Positions 21,886 to 33,194 of a DNA stretch of 64,000 bases are shown here, piece after piece. Origin of the DNA: Polytrichum commune (lineage: Eukaryota > Streptophyta > Polytrichopsida > Polytrichales > Polytrichaceae); assembly GCA_950295325.1 (NCBI GenBank), contig OX485808.1:9736501-9800500 (forward strand), read 5' to 3'. Under the pieces are notes generated by a model that saw only the letters and a program-made list of their open reading frames with translations, was not told the DNA's origin and did no database searches. The stretch's first letter is position 1. The number at the start of each line of letters is the position of its first letter. A program made the translations under genes and the position numbers.

Positions 21886-22312
21886 TGTTAGGCCTCGAAG
21901 GATTTAGTTAGAGGCCTAAAAGGGTAGACCGAGGTGGCATAAGGGGGGGAGCCCATAGTGCCACACTAGATTAGGTGATAGCTAGTTAATTAGGTTATTA
22001 TTTAATATTAATTTAGATAATTAGTTCATTAGCAAGCTAGGGGAACAAGAGGCATTAGATTGTAGAATTAATGGGTGAACTCGGATGGGAGTAATGTTGG
22101 GGTCGCAATAGGGTGTGTTAGAATTGTGATAATAGAAAAGAGCGTTTGTCAACGCTTGTAATATTATTATGGAATGGATTGGTGTGCAATGATTAATGGG
22201 AATTGTCATGGATTCTTATGGAGTTGGGAAGATGGAGTTATGTGAACATGAATGTGATCCCCATTCCCTCACCCGGACTAGGACGCTTAAGGGTGGGTGG
22301 TTTGGCCTCACA

Positions 22313-23312
22313 AGTTGTTATGAAGGAAGGAGTGAATTGGGATTTGTTTTCCTCGTGCTCATGATACACAAAAATTTCGATTGCAACATCGGGCTGAGTG
22401 CTTGATTGAATTCCGAAGTAATCCATTGGATCTCTTGTGAAAAGGGGAAGATTATCTCTCGGTGAGGGATCTGCGCTACCTTCTGCGAAAGAAGGTGTGG
22501 GATCCTTGTAAATCAGTGAGCAACTCACTTCAAAGAATGTGGGTATGTGCGGCGACAAAAGAAGAATTCAACCTGACCCAGCCACAGGAAAAATTGAAAG
22601 CAACGCCAACGGGAGAAGGAGTCGCCAAAAGAAAGGAGTAGCTGAGGAGGGAGCAACGTCAACTTATCCCATATTGATTGGGAGAGGGGCCAAAGGCAAG
22701 TATAAAGACCATCCTATCAGGTACGCTAGTGTGACTAGACGCTTCTCTGACACTATAAGACGCTTACTTGGCCCTGGTTATTGGTTACTTGGAACTTGTG
22801 ACTGGATGCTTACTAGTGACTTGGATACTAGACGCTTGACTCGCTACTAGACTCGAGTTATTGTTCTGATCCGGTTCGCTTAGGATGCTTCTTGCTTAGT
22901 TCCCGGTTTGTGGTTCTGTCACTTGTAACTAGACTTTTATAAAGTCCTAATTTTTATAAGTATGGAAATATGTTAAGTAGTATCACTCTATGTGTAATGA
23001 ATAAATCCATAAATGATGAGGATGTAACAAGCCAAGTCACATGGTAATAGATTATTTGTGATAATTAAGTATTAAACCCATTCCATTACCCTTTTGAATT
23101 ATCAATCGACCTTATCGTGACAAACTAAAGATACATCTGACACTCATTTAGTCTTCCCTGGGTGTTTTTCGAGTTGGAACCCTCGATGAAAAAACTAACT
23201 ACAGTCATATTTTAGATTTTGATTTATTTTGCATATGTAATTTTTTTCGTATGTATATATTTGTTTTAATTTATTTTTGTCTTTCATATGCGTGATATTT
23301 TTTGTGCTTTAG
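22313..23312. other. Stretch without recognisable gene
   Basis: A 103-codon open frame at 22539-22850 (plus) has no recognised domain. From about 22720 to 22850 the words GACGCTT and ACTTGG recur irregularly, suggesting degenerate repeats rather than a gene. Confidence 0.45.
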
Positions 23313-26300
23313 ATATGGAAGTTGTACATCTTTCTGAAGATCAATTGGAGTTGCAATTGCATACGTTTTTTAAGAAAGAAATTGTCAACACATCTTCCCG
23401 TCTTGAACGGTTGAGGTATCAACCAAGGGCAAAATCAAAACTCAACATTCCTCTATGTCGAATGATTGCATTGCTTGTTGTTAGGCATTTTTTGAAAAAT
23501 GACGTTATGAACCTGGCTGCACATTTTGTTACTTGTGGTTATATGGAGGGCAATGGGGTTTTTTACGTGGCTTTGGAAAACAATGAGGGGAAAACAATAG
23601 ATGGTACTGATAACATCATTGAATCATGAAGTGAGAATTGGGTGCGGGCAAATAATGCCTTTGAAAAAATATTGCAAACTGACGAGGATCTCAAAGTTTT
23701 CTCTGGCAAAATATTCATGGTGTGGGACGGAAACCACCGTTTACAAGCATGGTTGCCCATTATTAATCGAGATCATACACATGATCCTGATTGGCATTAT
23801 GTTGTTGAAAGTATTATTTTGGACGTCAAAGGAGATATTGCAACCATGTTGGCGGCTTTACATGAAGTTAATTGGTAATTCCTTCATTCTTCTCTTTTAA
23901 TTTGTTCTTTTCATTTAGGTTTCTTTAGAAGGTTATTTTTTTGTATATTTCTTTTTCTTGGCTTATCATTGGTTGTTTTATTTTTTCAGGAGGAACCAAA
24001 ATCCCATATTTCTACAAATCTTATACATAAGTTTTTCCGCATTCAAAGCATTGCTAGGCAACCACTTTCATATTTTGAAAAACTTGTCTCCAAAGAAGAT
24101 CTTACTGTTGCTGATGCCAAACAAAAATCCAAACATAGGACTTGGTTCACTTTGACTATTGAGGCTCTTAATGGAATTTTATACCAGGTTATTTTTCCTA
24201 AAATATTAATTTTTCATGCATTTTTTTTGTACATTTGCTTTGTTTTCTTTTTATTTGGATTTCTATGACTATATGTTTTATTGCAACTTATTTTTATTAT
24301 GTGTGATTTATGATACACTCATATTTTTTTCCTTGGTGTAGTAAGAGTTGGGAGATACTGCTGCTACTGCTCAGAGGAAATTTTATGAGAAATACCCTGA
24401 TCCTGCACATTGGACTTCAAGTGCAGTTGATGAATTTATTTCGAAAGCTGTTCAGAGGGTGAGATTGACTTCCCATTAGGAACTGAAGAAATAACTTCCC
24501 ATTGGAGATCCTAGATATTCTCCCATGTTCTTGGAGCAGATGAAGTCTCATTATGAAATTCACGATGAGAATCCTGAGATGACTCAAGAAAGACTTTGGA
24601 TGTTAGCAACTTCGGCAATGGACACATCTATGAAAATTAAGTGGCTTGAGAGGGGGAACAGTTCACCTGCTCTTCGTGATGCTTTCAAGTTTTTGAAACC
24701 AAAATTCAATGATATAGAGTTTCCTAAGTGGCTTCATAAAGCTACTTGGTGGCAAGGTTGTCTATTGTGTCGTAACGGAGGGTAATCCCGACATAATGTC
24801 GTGCCGTCACGACATTATGACGGATGATATTTTTATCCTGCCGGACTTGAATTTTACCGAATTTTTTGTATATTTACATTACCCCATTGCGGACACGTAG
24901 GAGTTACGATGTCCACGTGTGATGACATGTCAGCAAAGTAGAGGTAAAGTGGGGAATAAAATTACTAGCGCCCGTCCGCCCTCCAGTCCGCCCCCGTTCC
25001 CCGTACCCTATCCCCGCTCCCTTAGCCCATTAACATGTTCCCTAACCCGTTCCCTACGTTCCCTCCCGTCCGACCCCCCGTCCTCCCTCCTGTTCCCCTC
25101 CCCTGTTCCCATCCATCCCGTCCTATCCAAACCTCCTAAACCCGCTCCCATCCCCCGCTCCCCACGTTCCCCACGTTCCCCCCTGTCTGCCCCCCCCCCC
25201 CCGTTCCCACTTACCTTCCCGTCCTCCCCCCGTCCGACCCTTCCCCCCCCCGTCCGACCCATCCCCCCCCCCCGTCCGACCCTTCCCCCCGCCAGACCCT
25301 CACCCCCATCCGACCCCATGTTCCCCCGCGTTCCCACACGTCCGCCCGCGCTCCCCACCCGTTCCCCCCGTCCGACCTACACCCTCCTTAGTAATATTTT
25401 ATTACTTTGATTTTAACAAAATGGTAAACACAATGGCAAAATGGTTTACATGCCAAGGGAAATATGCACATCCACGTCGGTATTTTTTGCCACATAGGAC
25501 GCCACCTTGGCAAGAAGATAAGTATTTTACCCACCCTACTAGGTTGACCCTAGTTTGACCCTACGAGGAGCCTATTGTGTCGTGACGGAGGGGTCCGACC
25601 CGACACGACGCGTCATGACGGCACGACCCCGTCATGACGTCGCGATAGACAACCCTGCTTGGTGGGCTCAGGTGATAATTTTTTTTTCTATTATTTTTTG
25701 TTCATTAAAAATTTGTCTATATTTTTATTTTTTTAATATTTTTTCAATCATTGAATTTGATTATGTGGAGGCAATGCGCATATCATTGTGGGATACTGCA
25801 TTTTTTCGTGAATTCGGTGTAGACAAGGGAGTTCACAAAACTATAACATTGACAAGCAATTCAATTTTAATCCGGCCATGCGAAGGGTGTTTCATAGGCA
25901 TTTCAAATATGTCTTATTTCTTGCTAAAGTCATTTCCAAATCTCCCACTTTTTTTGCTAACTATTTGGATATCGAAAGTAAAGAATGCATGTTCATAGAA
26001 GGGATCATAAAATCTTGGGATCCTATGCATTTTGAAAAATGTGGGTGGTATTTGGATTGTCCTCTTAAAACACCTCCTACTTTTGATATTGCCCTTCGAA
26101 ATTCCATTCAACCCGCCCTCAAGGGTGCAACTAAAATTGCTCTCTCCAAAATGGATGAGGATGTAGCCAACATGCCAAAAAAAAGAAAGTCTAAGCCTAA
26201 AAAACCAATCCTTCTAATTCATGATAGCGATGACGATGCTCCAATTTAAAGCAGTCTCAACAACCTTGTAGTTATCGAACCTTCTTCTTCAAATCTAGAG

Positions 26301-28007
26301 GCAATGTTTCATACTTCAAAGCGCCAAAAAACAACCCTTTCTTCTACCTTCGATATGCCTCCCAAGCTTAGAGGTATGATGGATATCTTGCCTTCTATAC
26401 TTGCAAATCATACATCTTTAGATTTAATCTTGAATGATTCTTTTGTGAGGATTATCGAGGATAAGAAGCAAACAAGTATATTTCGTGCACCATATGACGA
26501 CATTGTGGCTATTCTATCAAAGGTGACTTCATTTTATTTTACATTTTTTAATTTATTTCATGTTTTATAAAATTTCACTCATATTTCATCACGTTATTTC
26601 ATTCTTTGCTTTGAATTGTCATCTTCATTCATGAATTGTAATATTTTTATTTTATGTTTGTATGTTGGTAAAGGTAGACAATTTTTTTTCGATGGCCAAT
26701 TGCAAAAGAAACTTGTTGTGGACCTCATTATTGCGGATTACCTAGATGGTCTTCGGGTTCCAGGTGTCTCGGATCTGCCATCTTAAATTTCCCTTTGGAA
26801 TGCCAACATTCCAACTTTTCTCAACATATTGATGGCGTTTGCTCTTACCTATCTTCATGATGATGGAGCATTTCTTTTGTTTTATCCTGATAGTTCTGCG
26901 GTGAAGAGAGAAGTGGCAGGATTCTTCAAGAACTATAAGTTTAAGATCAAGGATGAGTGGACTATCATTAATTGCTTACACTTGGTAAATCCCATGAATC
27001 CGTCCAAAAATGTAAGTAGCAATTATAGCATTTCATTTGGATTGGTTCATATTTGAATTTGTTTTTATACGGTGTATATTTTTAATTTTTAATTTTATTT
27101 TGACTTTCAGACTTTGAAGTTCAAGGCTTTGTTATTGGTTTGATCATTTTCATTTCCCATTGCGAGGCAACCTCAAGAACTTCTGATCATCATGCATCCT
27201 TCAATTCTAGAGGTCGATTTAGCCACAGATGACGTTCTCTTCAACTCTATTACTACGGAAACTCAATTATGTAGACAAAGAGATGGCAAGCCATAGAGGG
27301 GTGTAAAGGAGAAGTCAAAAGTTTTAATGAAGTTATTTGTTCATGGTTTGAATCCTGTAGGCAGTATTGTGGCAGATATGACAGCTTCTACAAGTATTGT
27401 ATTTTACATTATCCAATTATTAGTTTACATGTTTTTTAATTCATACTTCAATGTTCGTATTTTCCTAATTAATATTGTGCTTCATCCAGGTTTTTCTATT
27501 AGAGCGGCTCATTCATCCAATCGTCATATTCTAGCATTAGAAAGTGATGCCGAACTCTTTGATAAGGTACTAAAGCCTCTTCAAACACCTACAACTGATA
27601 CCTCATGCGATGGTATGAACTTTGATGATGATACTCCAATAGAAGACGCCGCACTACTTAACTTATGTGAGTAAGTTTTTTCTTTGTTTTTTTTTCAACA
27701 ACTTCAATTGCAAATTCTAGATTTTTTATTTTAATTTGTTGTTACATATTCTAATACATGGTTTGTTGTTTGCAGTTGGATGAATCCATCGCCGATACAA
27801 ACCTCGTCATTTTATCGGCACCGTGGATTATTGAGAAACCCCTCTCTTACTCCTCATAGCCTCCCTGTGTATGCTGAGGCTTTAGCTGAAGCTTATGCTA
27901 ATGCTTCATCTATTTCATCTTCAATTTCACATTCACCACGAAGATATTATGATACTAGAGTATGTGCTTATTTTGAACTCAGTGCATTTGAGTTTGGCGA
28001 TATTTAA
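23313..28007 (+). pseudogene. Decayed multi-exon gene: ParB-like domain plus beta-class DNA methyltransferase-like domain
   Basis: Exon-like blocks in order: 23313-23872 ends with MVWDGNHRLQAW, which resembles the DGxHR box of ParB/Spo0J-like domains; about 23990-24186 (LIHKFFRIQS); about 24350-24752, continuing past an inserted element (HKATWWAQ); about 25750-26248, with a Lys-rich tail; 26304-26523; about 26740-27012; 27110-27396; and 27490-27670. The later blocks read like an N4/N6 amino-methyltransferase in beta order: a DPPY-like DLPS followed by a helix and DDGAFLLFYP, then DMTAST, then RHILALESDAELFD, which fits the C-terminal SAM-binding motif (DxFxGxG...R..GiE). Introns have GT...AG ends. 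The gene is dead: TGA 23627-23629, TAG and TAA near 24478-24492, a 905-bp hAT-like insertion, a frameshift near 25875, and further stops before the methyltransferase motifs. Stops and frameshifts are observed; the domain names are my inference. Confidence 0.5.
24753..25657. mobile_element. hAT-like non-autonomous element inside the pseudogene exon
   Basis: The ends are CAAGGTTGTCTA and the inverse of CAGGGTTGTCTA, flanked by a perfect 8-bp duplication CTTGGTGG (24745-24752 and 25658-25665). An 8-bp TSD with CA(G)GG-type ends is typical of hAT transposons. Excising it rejoins the host exon in frame (HKATWWAQ followed by a GT donor). There is no transposase. Both subterminal zones are rich in TGACG/CGTCA palindromes, and the core (about 24970-25380) is a strongly C-rich strand made of CCGTTCCC/CGTCCGACC-like words. 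The 163-codon open frame over the core is low-complexity. Confidence 0.82.
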
Positions 28008-29551
28008 GTTTGTATTCATAGTTTGATTTTTAATTTTTGATATTTGGTTTCCAAGAACTTCAACAATTTAAATCTACTACCCGATTTATAACTACAATCC
28101 ACTTTTGTTGTTCTTTATGTTTTGGATTTCGTAAATGTCACCCTTATGATGGTGTTATGATGTATTCAAATTTTACATTGATGTGTATTATAGTGAGACA
28201 TTCTAATATGTTACACTTGTTTTCAACATGAGTTTGCTTACACATTGTCTCCAATTACATTATTATTATCTCAACAGTTGAATGTATATTAGTTCATTTT
28301 TAGTACAAAATTGTTTTAGCAACATTCTCATTTGTTGTTCATTTGGACTATAGACCCTTACATGTAATTCCACAGTCATAGGCCCCCAACGAATTTACAA
28401 AGCAAAACCGGGAAAAAATTGAAGGCTCACATGTTCACGCTCGCATGCTCACATACTAGCAACCCTGAGTCGTGTACATATTGGTATTTTTCATTGCTCA
28501 CTACTTGCAATCTAGCATTCATATTGTTTGTCCTCCCCAATCTTCTTATTATTGAATCCTAAAAAAATATTTCTTTAGGCCACGGTTATAGGATACTAGG
28601 GGGTCCTATTACCATATATTTTGTTTTCTTCACCACTCACAAATTACCGCTCATTGCTCACCGCTCACTGCTCACCGCTCACAAGATAGCACTCCCCAGT
28701 TTTAATATACAGATGATTGTGGGTGAAGGTTAAGCAGACCAAGGAAATTCATAAAAATTCAAATCAAGTGTGTTATACAAACTAAAAGCTCTTCTGGGAC
28801 CTTCTTCTTCGTCCTCTTCATTATGTTCCTCTTTATCTACAATCATTATTGAAGATATTTGGGCTCAACCGTGGGAGTTATTTTCACAATTTCATGACAT
28901 GTTCAAGGAGGAGGGCCTATAGGCCTTTCCCAAAATGCCGCCCTATGAGGCGGCCACGTCGCCCCAGAGGGTTAGGGTTAGCCTCCTCCTCGACGAAGTT
29001 TTCGAGGAGAGGAAGTTTTCTTGCTGATGTGGCAGACCTCCATCGAGGAGGATGAGCTATCACCACACCGTGGTGGCCGCTCCATCGCCGAATTCAAGCT
29101 TCTTCGCCAGCTGACCGTGCAGATTCAAACTCATTGTACTTACGATTCGATTTCCACAGCCGCATTTCACGTACTGTAAGTGCTCCTTTTCAGAAATTTA
29201 TTTTGGAATATACTGAATTCGGTTGGAAAGGAATCCAATCCTGACGGATTGTTGTGTCATTCTGAATTCAAAAGCTTGATACCCGGGTTCTCATGAGTAT
29301 GCAGATATGAAAGATTGAGTTTTTCTGTAGAATCCTAGTATGGCTGTGATCTGTTTCACGCTATATTTGATACATTTAAGTGTTTTGACGGAGGATTTTT
29401 GCTTGTTTCGAATGTCAGCGTCCCTCTCTGCAATTGAAAACGTAAGAATGTCCTGCTACGGCAACCAAAATGCAACAGATGAAGTCAGTGTTCAGATTTG
29501 CATATCAGTAATTCTTGAAGAATATGAAAGCGGTCGATCTATTTAAGGAGT
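28008..29551. other. Stretch without recognisable gene
   Basis: AT-rich sequence, with CTCACCGCTCA-like simple repeats near 28650-28685. The 30-bp segment 28991-29020 recurs exactly at 32478-32507. No conserved coding block recognised. Confidence 0.4.
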
Positions 29552-30181
29552 TTGCAGATTCAAGATTCAAGTTCTAGCGTCAAATTTGCAGAGGATCGTA
29601 TCTGGGACACCATGAACTTATCTTACAGTTCACCAATTAGAGCTCCTATCAACAATCCATGTGGAGGCCACAGCATAAGCTCCAGGTGCAGCACTATAGC
29701 GACTGCAAGAAAGATGTGTCATGAAGAATGCTATGGAATCCTTCACAGTGGAGCGAATTCTTGGAATTGGAAAAATCGAACAGAGAATTTGCGGTTAATA
29801 CAAACGTGCTGCTTCTTGAAGAAGAATGGCAGCCACAACGTGAGACTGTACAGATGCACGAATGCACCAGGATTTGATTACCGTGCTGCACTAGTGCTCT
29901 CCAAAGAATCATCCGTCGGAGTATCAAGAAACTGCATAAGGTCTCCGGCTCATGAAAATGAACCCTTGCGAGGCTGTTGTTCTCGGCTATGGCTGCGACA
30001 ATCAAGAACCTTAAAGTTAAGATGTGATACTACGGCAAGTACATTAACCAGCGGTGTTAATCCTTCCCCTGCGGAAAGAAGTTTCCATAGCGAAACTGTG
30101 TGTGATGCAGGAACCTCAGATATGGAGGTGCGGTCCGACTCTGACTCAAGTGATTCAGCTAAGGTGTCTCTTCTAAAGTGA
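29552..30181 (+). CDS. Unrecognised open frame, possible 5' exon of the phosphatase-like locus
   Basis: The longest open frame in the area (209 codons), Ser- and Cys-rich, with no domain I recognise. It ends in TGA at 30179-30181. It lies upstream, on the same strand, of exons resembling a low-molecular-weight phosphatase, so it could be an N-terminal exon with a frameshift, or a chance frame. Overlapping minus-strand frames are equally featureless. Nothing in it shows a function. Confidence 0.2.
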   Translation: MQIQDSSSSVKFAEDRIWDTMNLSYSSPIRAPINNPCGGHSISSRCSTIATARKMCHEECYGILHSGANSWNWKNRTENLRLIQTCCFLKKNGSHNVRLYRCTNAPGFDYRAALVLSKESSVGVSRNCIRSPAHENEPLRGCCSRLWLRQSRTLKLRCDTTASTLTSGVNPSPAERSFHSETVCDAGTSDMEVRSDSDSSDSAKVSLLK

Positions 30182-30926
30182 CGCTCTTCAGAAACTTCAT
30201 CACTGAAATTCCATGTACCAGTGCAATGAGAGTTGAAGCTTTCAAGCAATTGAGAATATTTGCAGATGTAAAGATAGCATTCAGCAGGCACTATCGCTTC
30301 TCAAAGGAATTTCGAAGACTTTATGCTTTTAATTTCTTGCTGTCTGGAAATTCACGCCACAGCAGGGCTTTGGTGAATACAGGAGGAGGTTGAATGGGAG
30401 AAAAGTAGTGTGAGCACTGCAAGCGGTGCCTTAGCTGAATGGCGGTCAGCTCGAACTCGCAGCGGGCAAGCCATTGTCGACTGGGGAAGATATCATCTCC
30501 AGGCAAGTTGCAACTCAGTGTCGTGCTTACATCTCATGTCTCGCAGACCTAGGCTTGTCTAGAAAAATTTCAATTGTCGAGCTGTCAATGACTGAGCTTC
30601 CAGAACAAACTACTATGAGTGGACGCTCAGGAGAATTTAGAAAGTAAGTATCTGAAAGCATGAAGGCTTCATGATTCCATAGAGACGCAATGGTTCATTA
30701 ATTGGCAGAATATGCCATGTGCAGACTTGTTGTCCACTTTCCCCTAGTGGTTGCTGCAAATCTTGCCGTCAATGGCAGGTAAATGAAGATTTTGTAAAAA
30801 GATGTTACACTTTTGTTGAGCACCCTCAAAGATGTGGTGCTGAGATCTTATAGTACTGTTCAGGACATCCCGATGATATCTTGTATGATATAGAATTCAT
30901 TTGACTTATCTAGGTTCTCGTTTCAG

Positions 30927-32279
30927 ATTGAAGGCGTGTGATTTCTTTGTTTCAAATCTGGAAGAACAGGTGATGTTTGTAGACAGATCACATAGGGTGC
31001 GGTCTCGAGTCGCAGAAGGACTCTTTGAACGAATAGCTGCCTGGAGTGGATATGGCCTCATTCTCTATGGTGTATGTCTCATTCTGCCCTTCTCATTCTA
31101 TTTAGTTTCCTTGCTGTCTTTGTTAGTCATTTTAGCATCATCGTTTCCAGTTACCTGTGGATGTCTTTGAAGTTGAACACTTAAAAACACACTCTCATAT
31201 GAGGCACAATTTTTAGAATTTGTGCAGTTTGTGTTGAATGTATCTGTACTTTCCAACTTCACTTGCAGAGCATTTACAATAAGTCTATACCTTCGTAACT
31301 GTAGCTTATGTGTAGATAAATTGGTAGCCTATTTTAAAGTGCTTGAAGGTCATATTGTGTGTGCACATGGAAGTGGGCCATCATGAATTGCCATCAGTAG
31401 CTGATGATAGATGGCTTTTACAAGGATTTTATCCAAGGTTGCACAGACCAGTTTGCCTCTTAGAGAAAAGAAGGACGGCCTCTTATAAGCTTTTTGATAA
31501 GTTATGCAAAGATAAACCTATTGTACTCTGTTATTTTTGCAAATCGTTTCCACATGTTGCTGGAAACTTGTACCACTACACTTAACCTGCGCATTCAACC
31601 TGACAAATTATTTTTGGATGCACAGGTAGAGCGACCTGTGCACCGCAACAATTTTTCTATGAGTTTATACTAGTATGGTTTATAGTGGACATGTACAACT
31701 TGCTTGCAGCACTCATGTGGGTTAAGTGCAAAAGCGGGTGAACGCCCATCTTTGGGGTATCAGGGTGAAGCACACCGACTTGGTATTGCTCGCCATGTTT
31801 TTAAAGCTCCAGCAACGACACTAGATCGCAGGTTCAACTCGATTCTTTGAGACTTAGCAACCACTCGGAAGAATTTTTGTTGATAATTTCTTGATTGCCT
31901 TACCAACATTGTGCTCTGACTACCCTAGATTTTCTTTGGTTAATTGCCATGTTTGTTAGATAAGTCCACGATATAGAGCTCAGTAGATTGTCAGGCTTCT
32001 GTATAGAGCACTATCAAACACTATATAGAGCTTCTACAATGTACTGAGCTCTACATTCTGGATTTGAGCACATATATTTCACCTTATAGGATGTGCCCTC
32101 TCGTAGTTGTCTAGGATTGGACTAAAAGAAACAGTGTGCTGAGATATTATTTCGTTCATGTATGCAGTGACTTGGACAGCTATGACTTGATAGTGGCAAT
32201 GGACATTGAAGTCAGAGATGAAGTTTTGCTTGTCGCAGGTTGTAAGTCCTCAGTTGACACGTCCGAGTACAGTAACAAG
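30927..32279 (+). CDS. Low-molecular-weight tyrosine-phosphatase-like gene, partial, P-loop Cys missing
   Basis: Three blocks look coding. 30927-31079 (after TTTCAG, before GTGTAT) gives VMFVDRSHRVRSRVAEGLF, which lines up with the LMW-PTP P-loop (V-C-x-G-N-x-x-R-S-x-x-A-E). 31710-31831 gives GERPSLGYQGEAHRLGIA. 32168 to about 32241 or 32279 gives DLDSYDLIVAMDIEVRDEVL, matching the Asp-containing YDLIxAMD motif near the family's C-terminus. The last two join in phase (two bases plus one) across a GT-AG intron. In the P-loop the catalytic Cys is replaced by Asp, so phosphatase activity is unlikely: either a pseudo-enzyme or a decayed copy. The junction between the first two blocks does not keep frame as drawn, so an exon is missing from my model or the gene is broken. 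Confidence 0.4.
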
Positions 32280-32868
32280 GTGCTACTTCTGACTATTTGA
32301 AATCACCCGCGTATCCTTCATGTTAATTGTTGCTTGCATGTTGTCAAGGCCCCTGGGCAATAGTCATCAATCTTGCTTGAAACATGCTCAATATGTAGAG
32401 TGTTGACTCCTTTATGGAGTAGCAGTCTTAAGGAATGAGATATTATAGATCATATTGCTTATCATACAGTACCCTGTCGACGAAGTTTTCGAGGAGAGGA
32501 AGTTTTCGAGGAGAGTTTCGGCAATGGGAGTTGCAACGATGGATGCCATAGCCTCCGCCACGAGAGACGGACGCCTTCTTCTTTTCTGGTGTTGTCCGGA
32601 CGGTTTTCCAATCCCTCTATCGTCGGAAAACGATATCTATCGTCACATGGAAAACGATGATGTACAAGTTTCAAGACAACGTGGTCGTAGACAGTAGTAT
32701 AATCATGTGTTTAAATTGCACGTTGAATACTGCCAGGACTAATTAGAAGTCAGGATTTTCATGTGCGTGGATCGAGGTCAGCTCTCTCAGGATCGATCAG
32801 GACCAGTTTCCTCAGATTCGGCAAGCGAGAGAGAGAGTTTGCCGAGAGGTGAAGTGGAGACGGTGAAG

Positions 32869-33064
32869 ATGGGGAGTTTCTTCAGACCAGCAGCAGTTGT
32901 TTTTAACATACTCTTGGTTTGCGTGCTTTTTTTTTTTTTTTTGTATTGCTCCCACGTTGTTGCTGTGGAATCGGAGGGGAGTGCTTCGGAGGCAACAGTT
33001 ATAGGCTTGAGATTCAGGACGAGTCGGCGGACGTCGATCCAGTCAGCGGCGGATATTCACATTG
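32869..33064 (+). CDS. Possible first exon of a signal-anchored protein, rest not found
   Basis: From ATG 32869 the frame begins MGSFFRPAAVV, followed by a strongly hydrophobic segment (about residues 7-32, including a Phe run encoded by a T tract). This is consistent with a signal peptide or anchor. The exon would end at ATT/GTGAGTGG, a good donor (33064/33065). No continuing exon was recognised downstream, where a tandem repeat and a helicase remnant follow. It may be the stump of a disrupted gene. Confidence 0.25.
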
Positions 33065-33194
33065 TGAGTGGACTTTATAAGTTCGAACGGAGCTTTTGTG
33101 ATTGATTCAAGTTGTTTGCTTCCCAAGTGTAGGTTCTGTACAAATTGTAAATGAGTTAGGCGTGGGTTTAAAGTTTGCAACTTTGTTAGGTTCG

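Larger units (their letters stand above)
19748..22312 (+). mobile_element. LTR-like element, copy D (TA-ended subfamily)
   Basis: Starts TATGAGCCAAAATGG and ends GGTGGTTTGGCCTCACA, with a perfect 5-bp TSD AGTTG at 19743-19747 and 22313-22317. TATAAAAAG is at 19834-19842 and the hairpin AGCGTTTGTCAACGCT at 22141-22156. Its start matches the reverse complement of the end of copy A, including the unusual TA terminus. A ~43-bp minisatellite flanks nested solo LTR S3. Without S3 it is about 1.59 kb. Confidence 0.8.

Noticed and set aside
22539-22850. 103-codon open frame as a gene
   Set aside because: No motif, no splice context, and its 3' half falls in a degenerate repeat of GACGCTT/ACTTGG words.
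24919-25410. 163-codon Pro/Ser-rich open frame and its 116-codon Gly-rich opposite strand
   Set aside because: Low-complexity C-rich core of the hAT-like element; open only because C-rich repeats lack stop codons.
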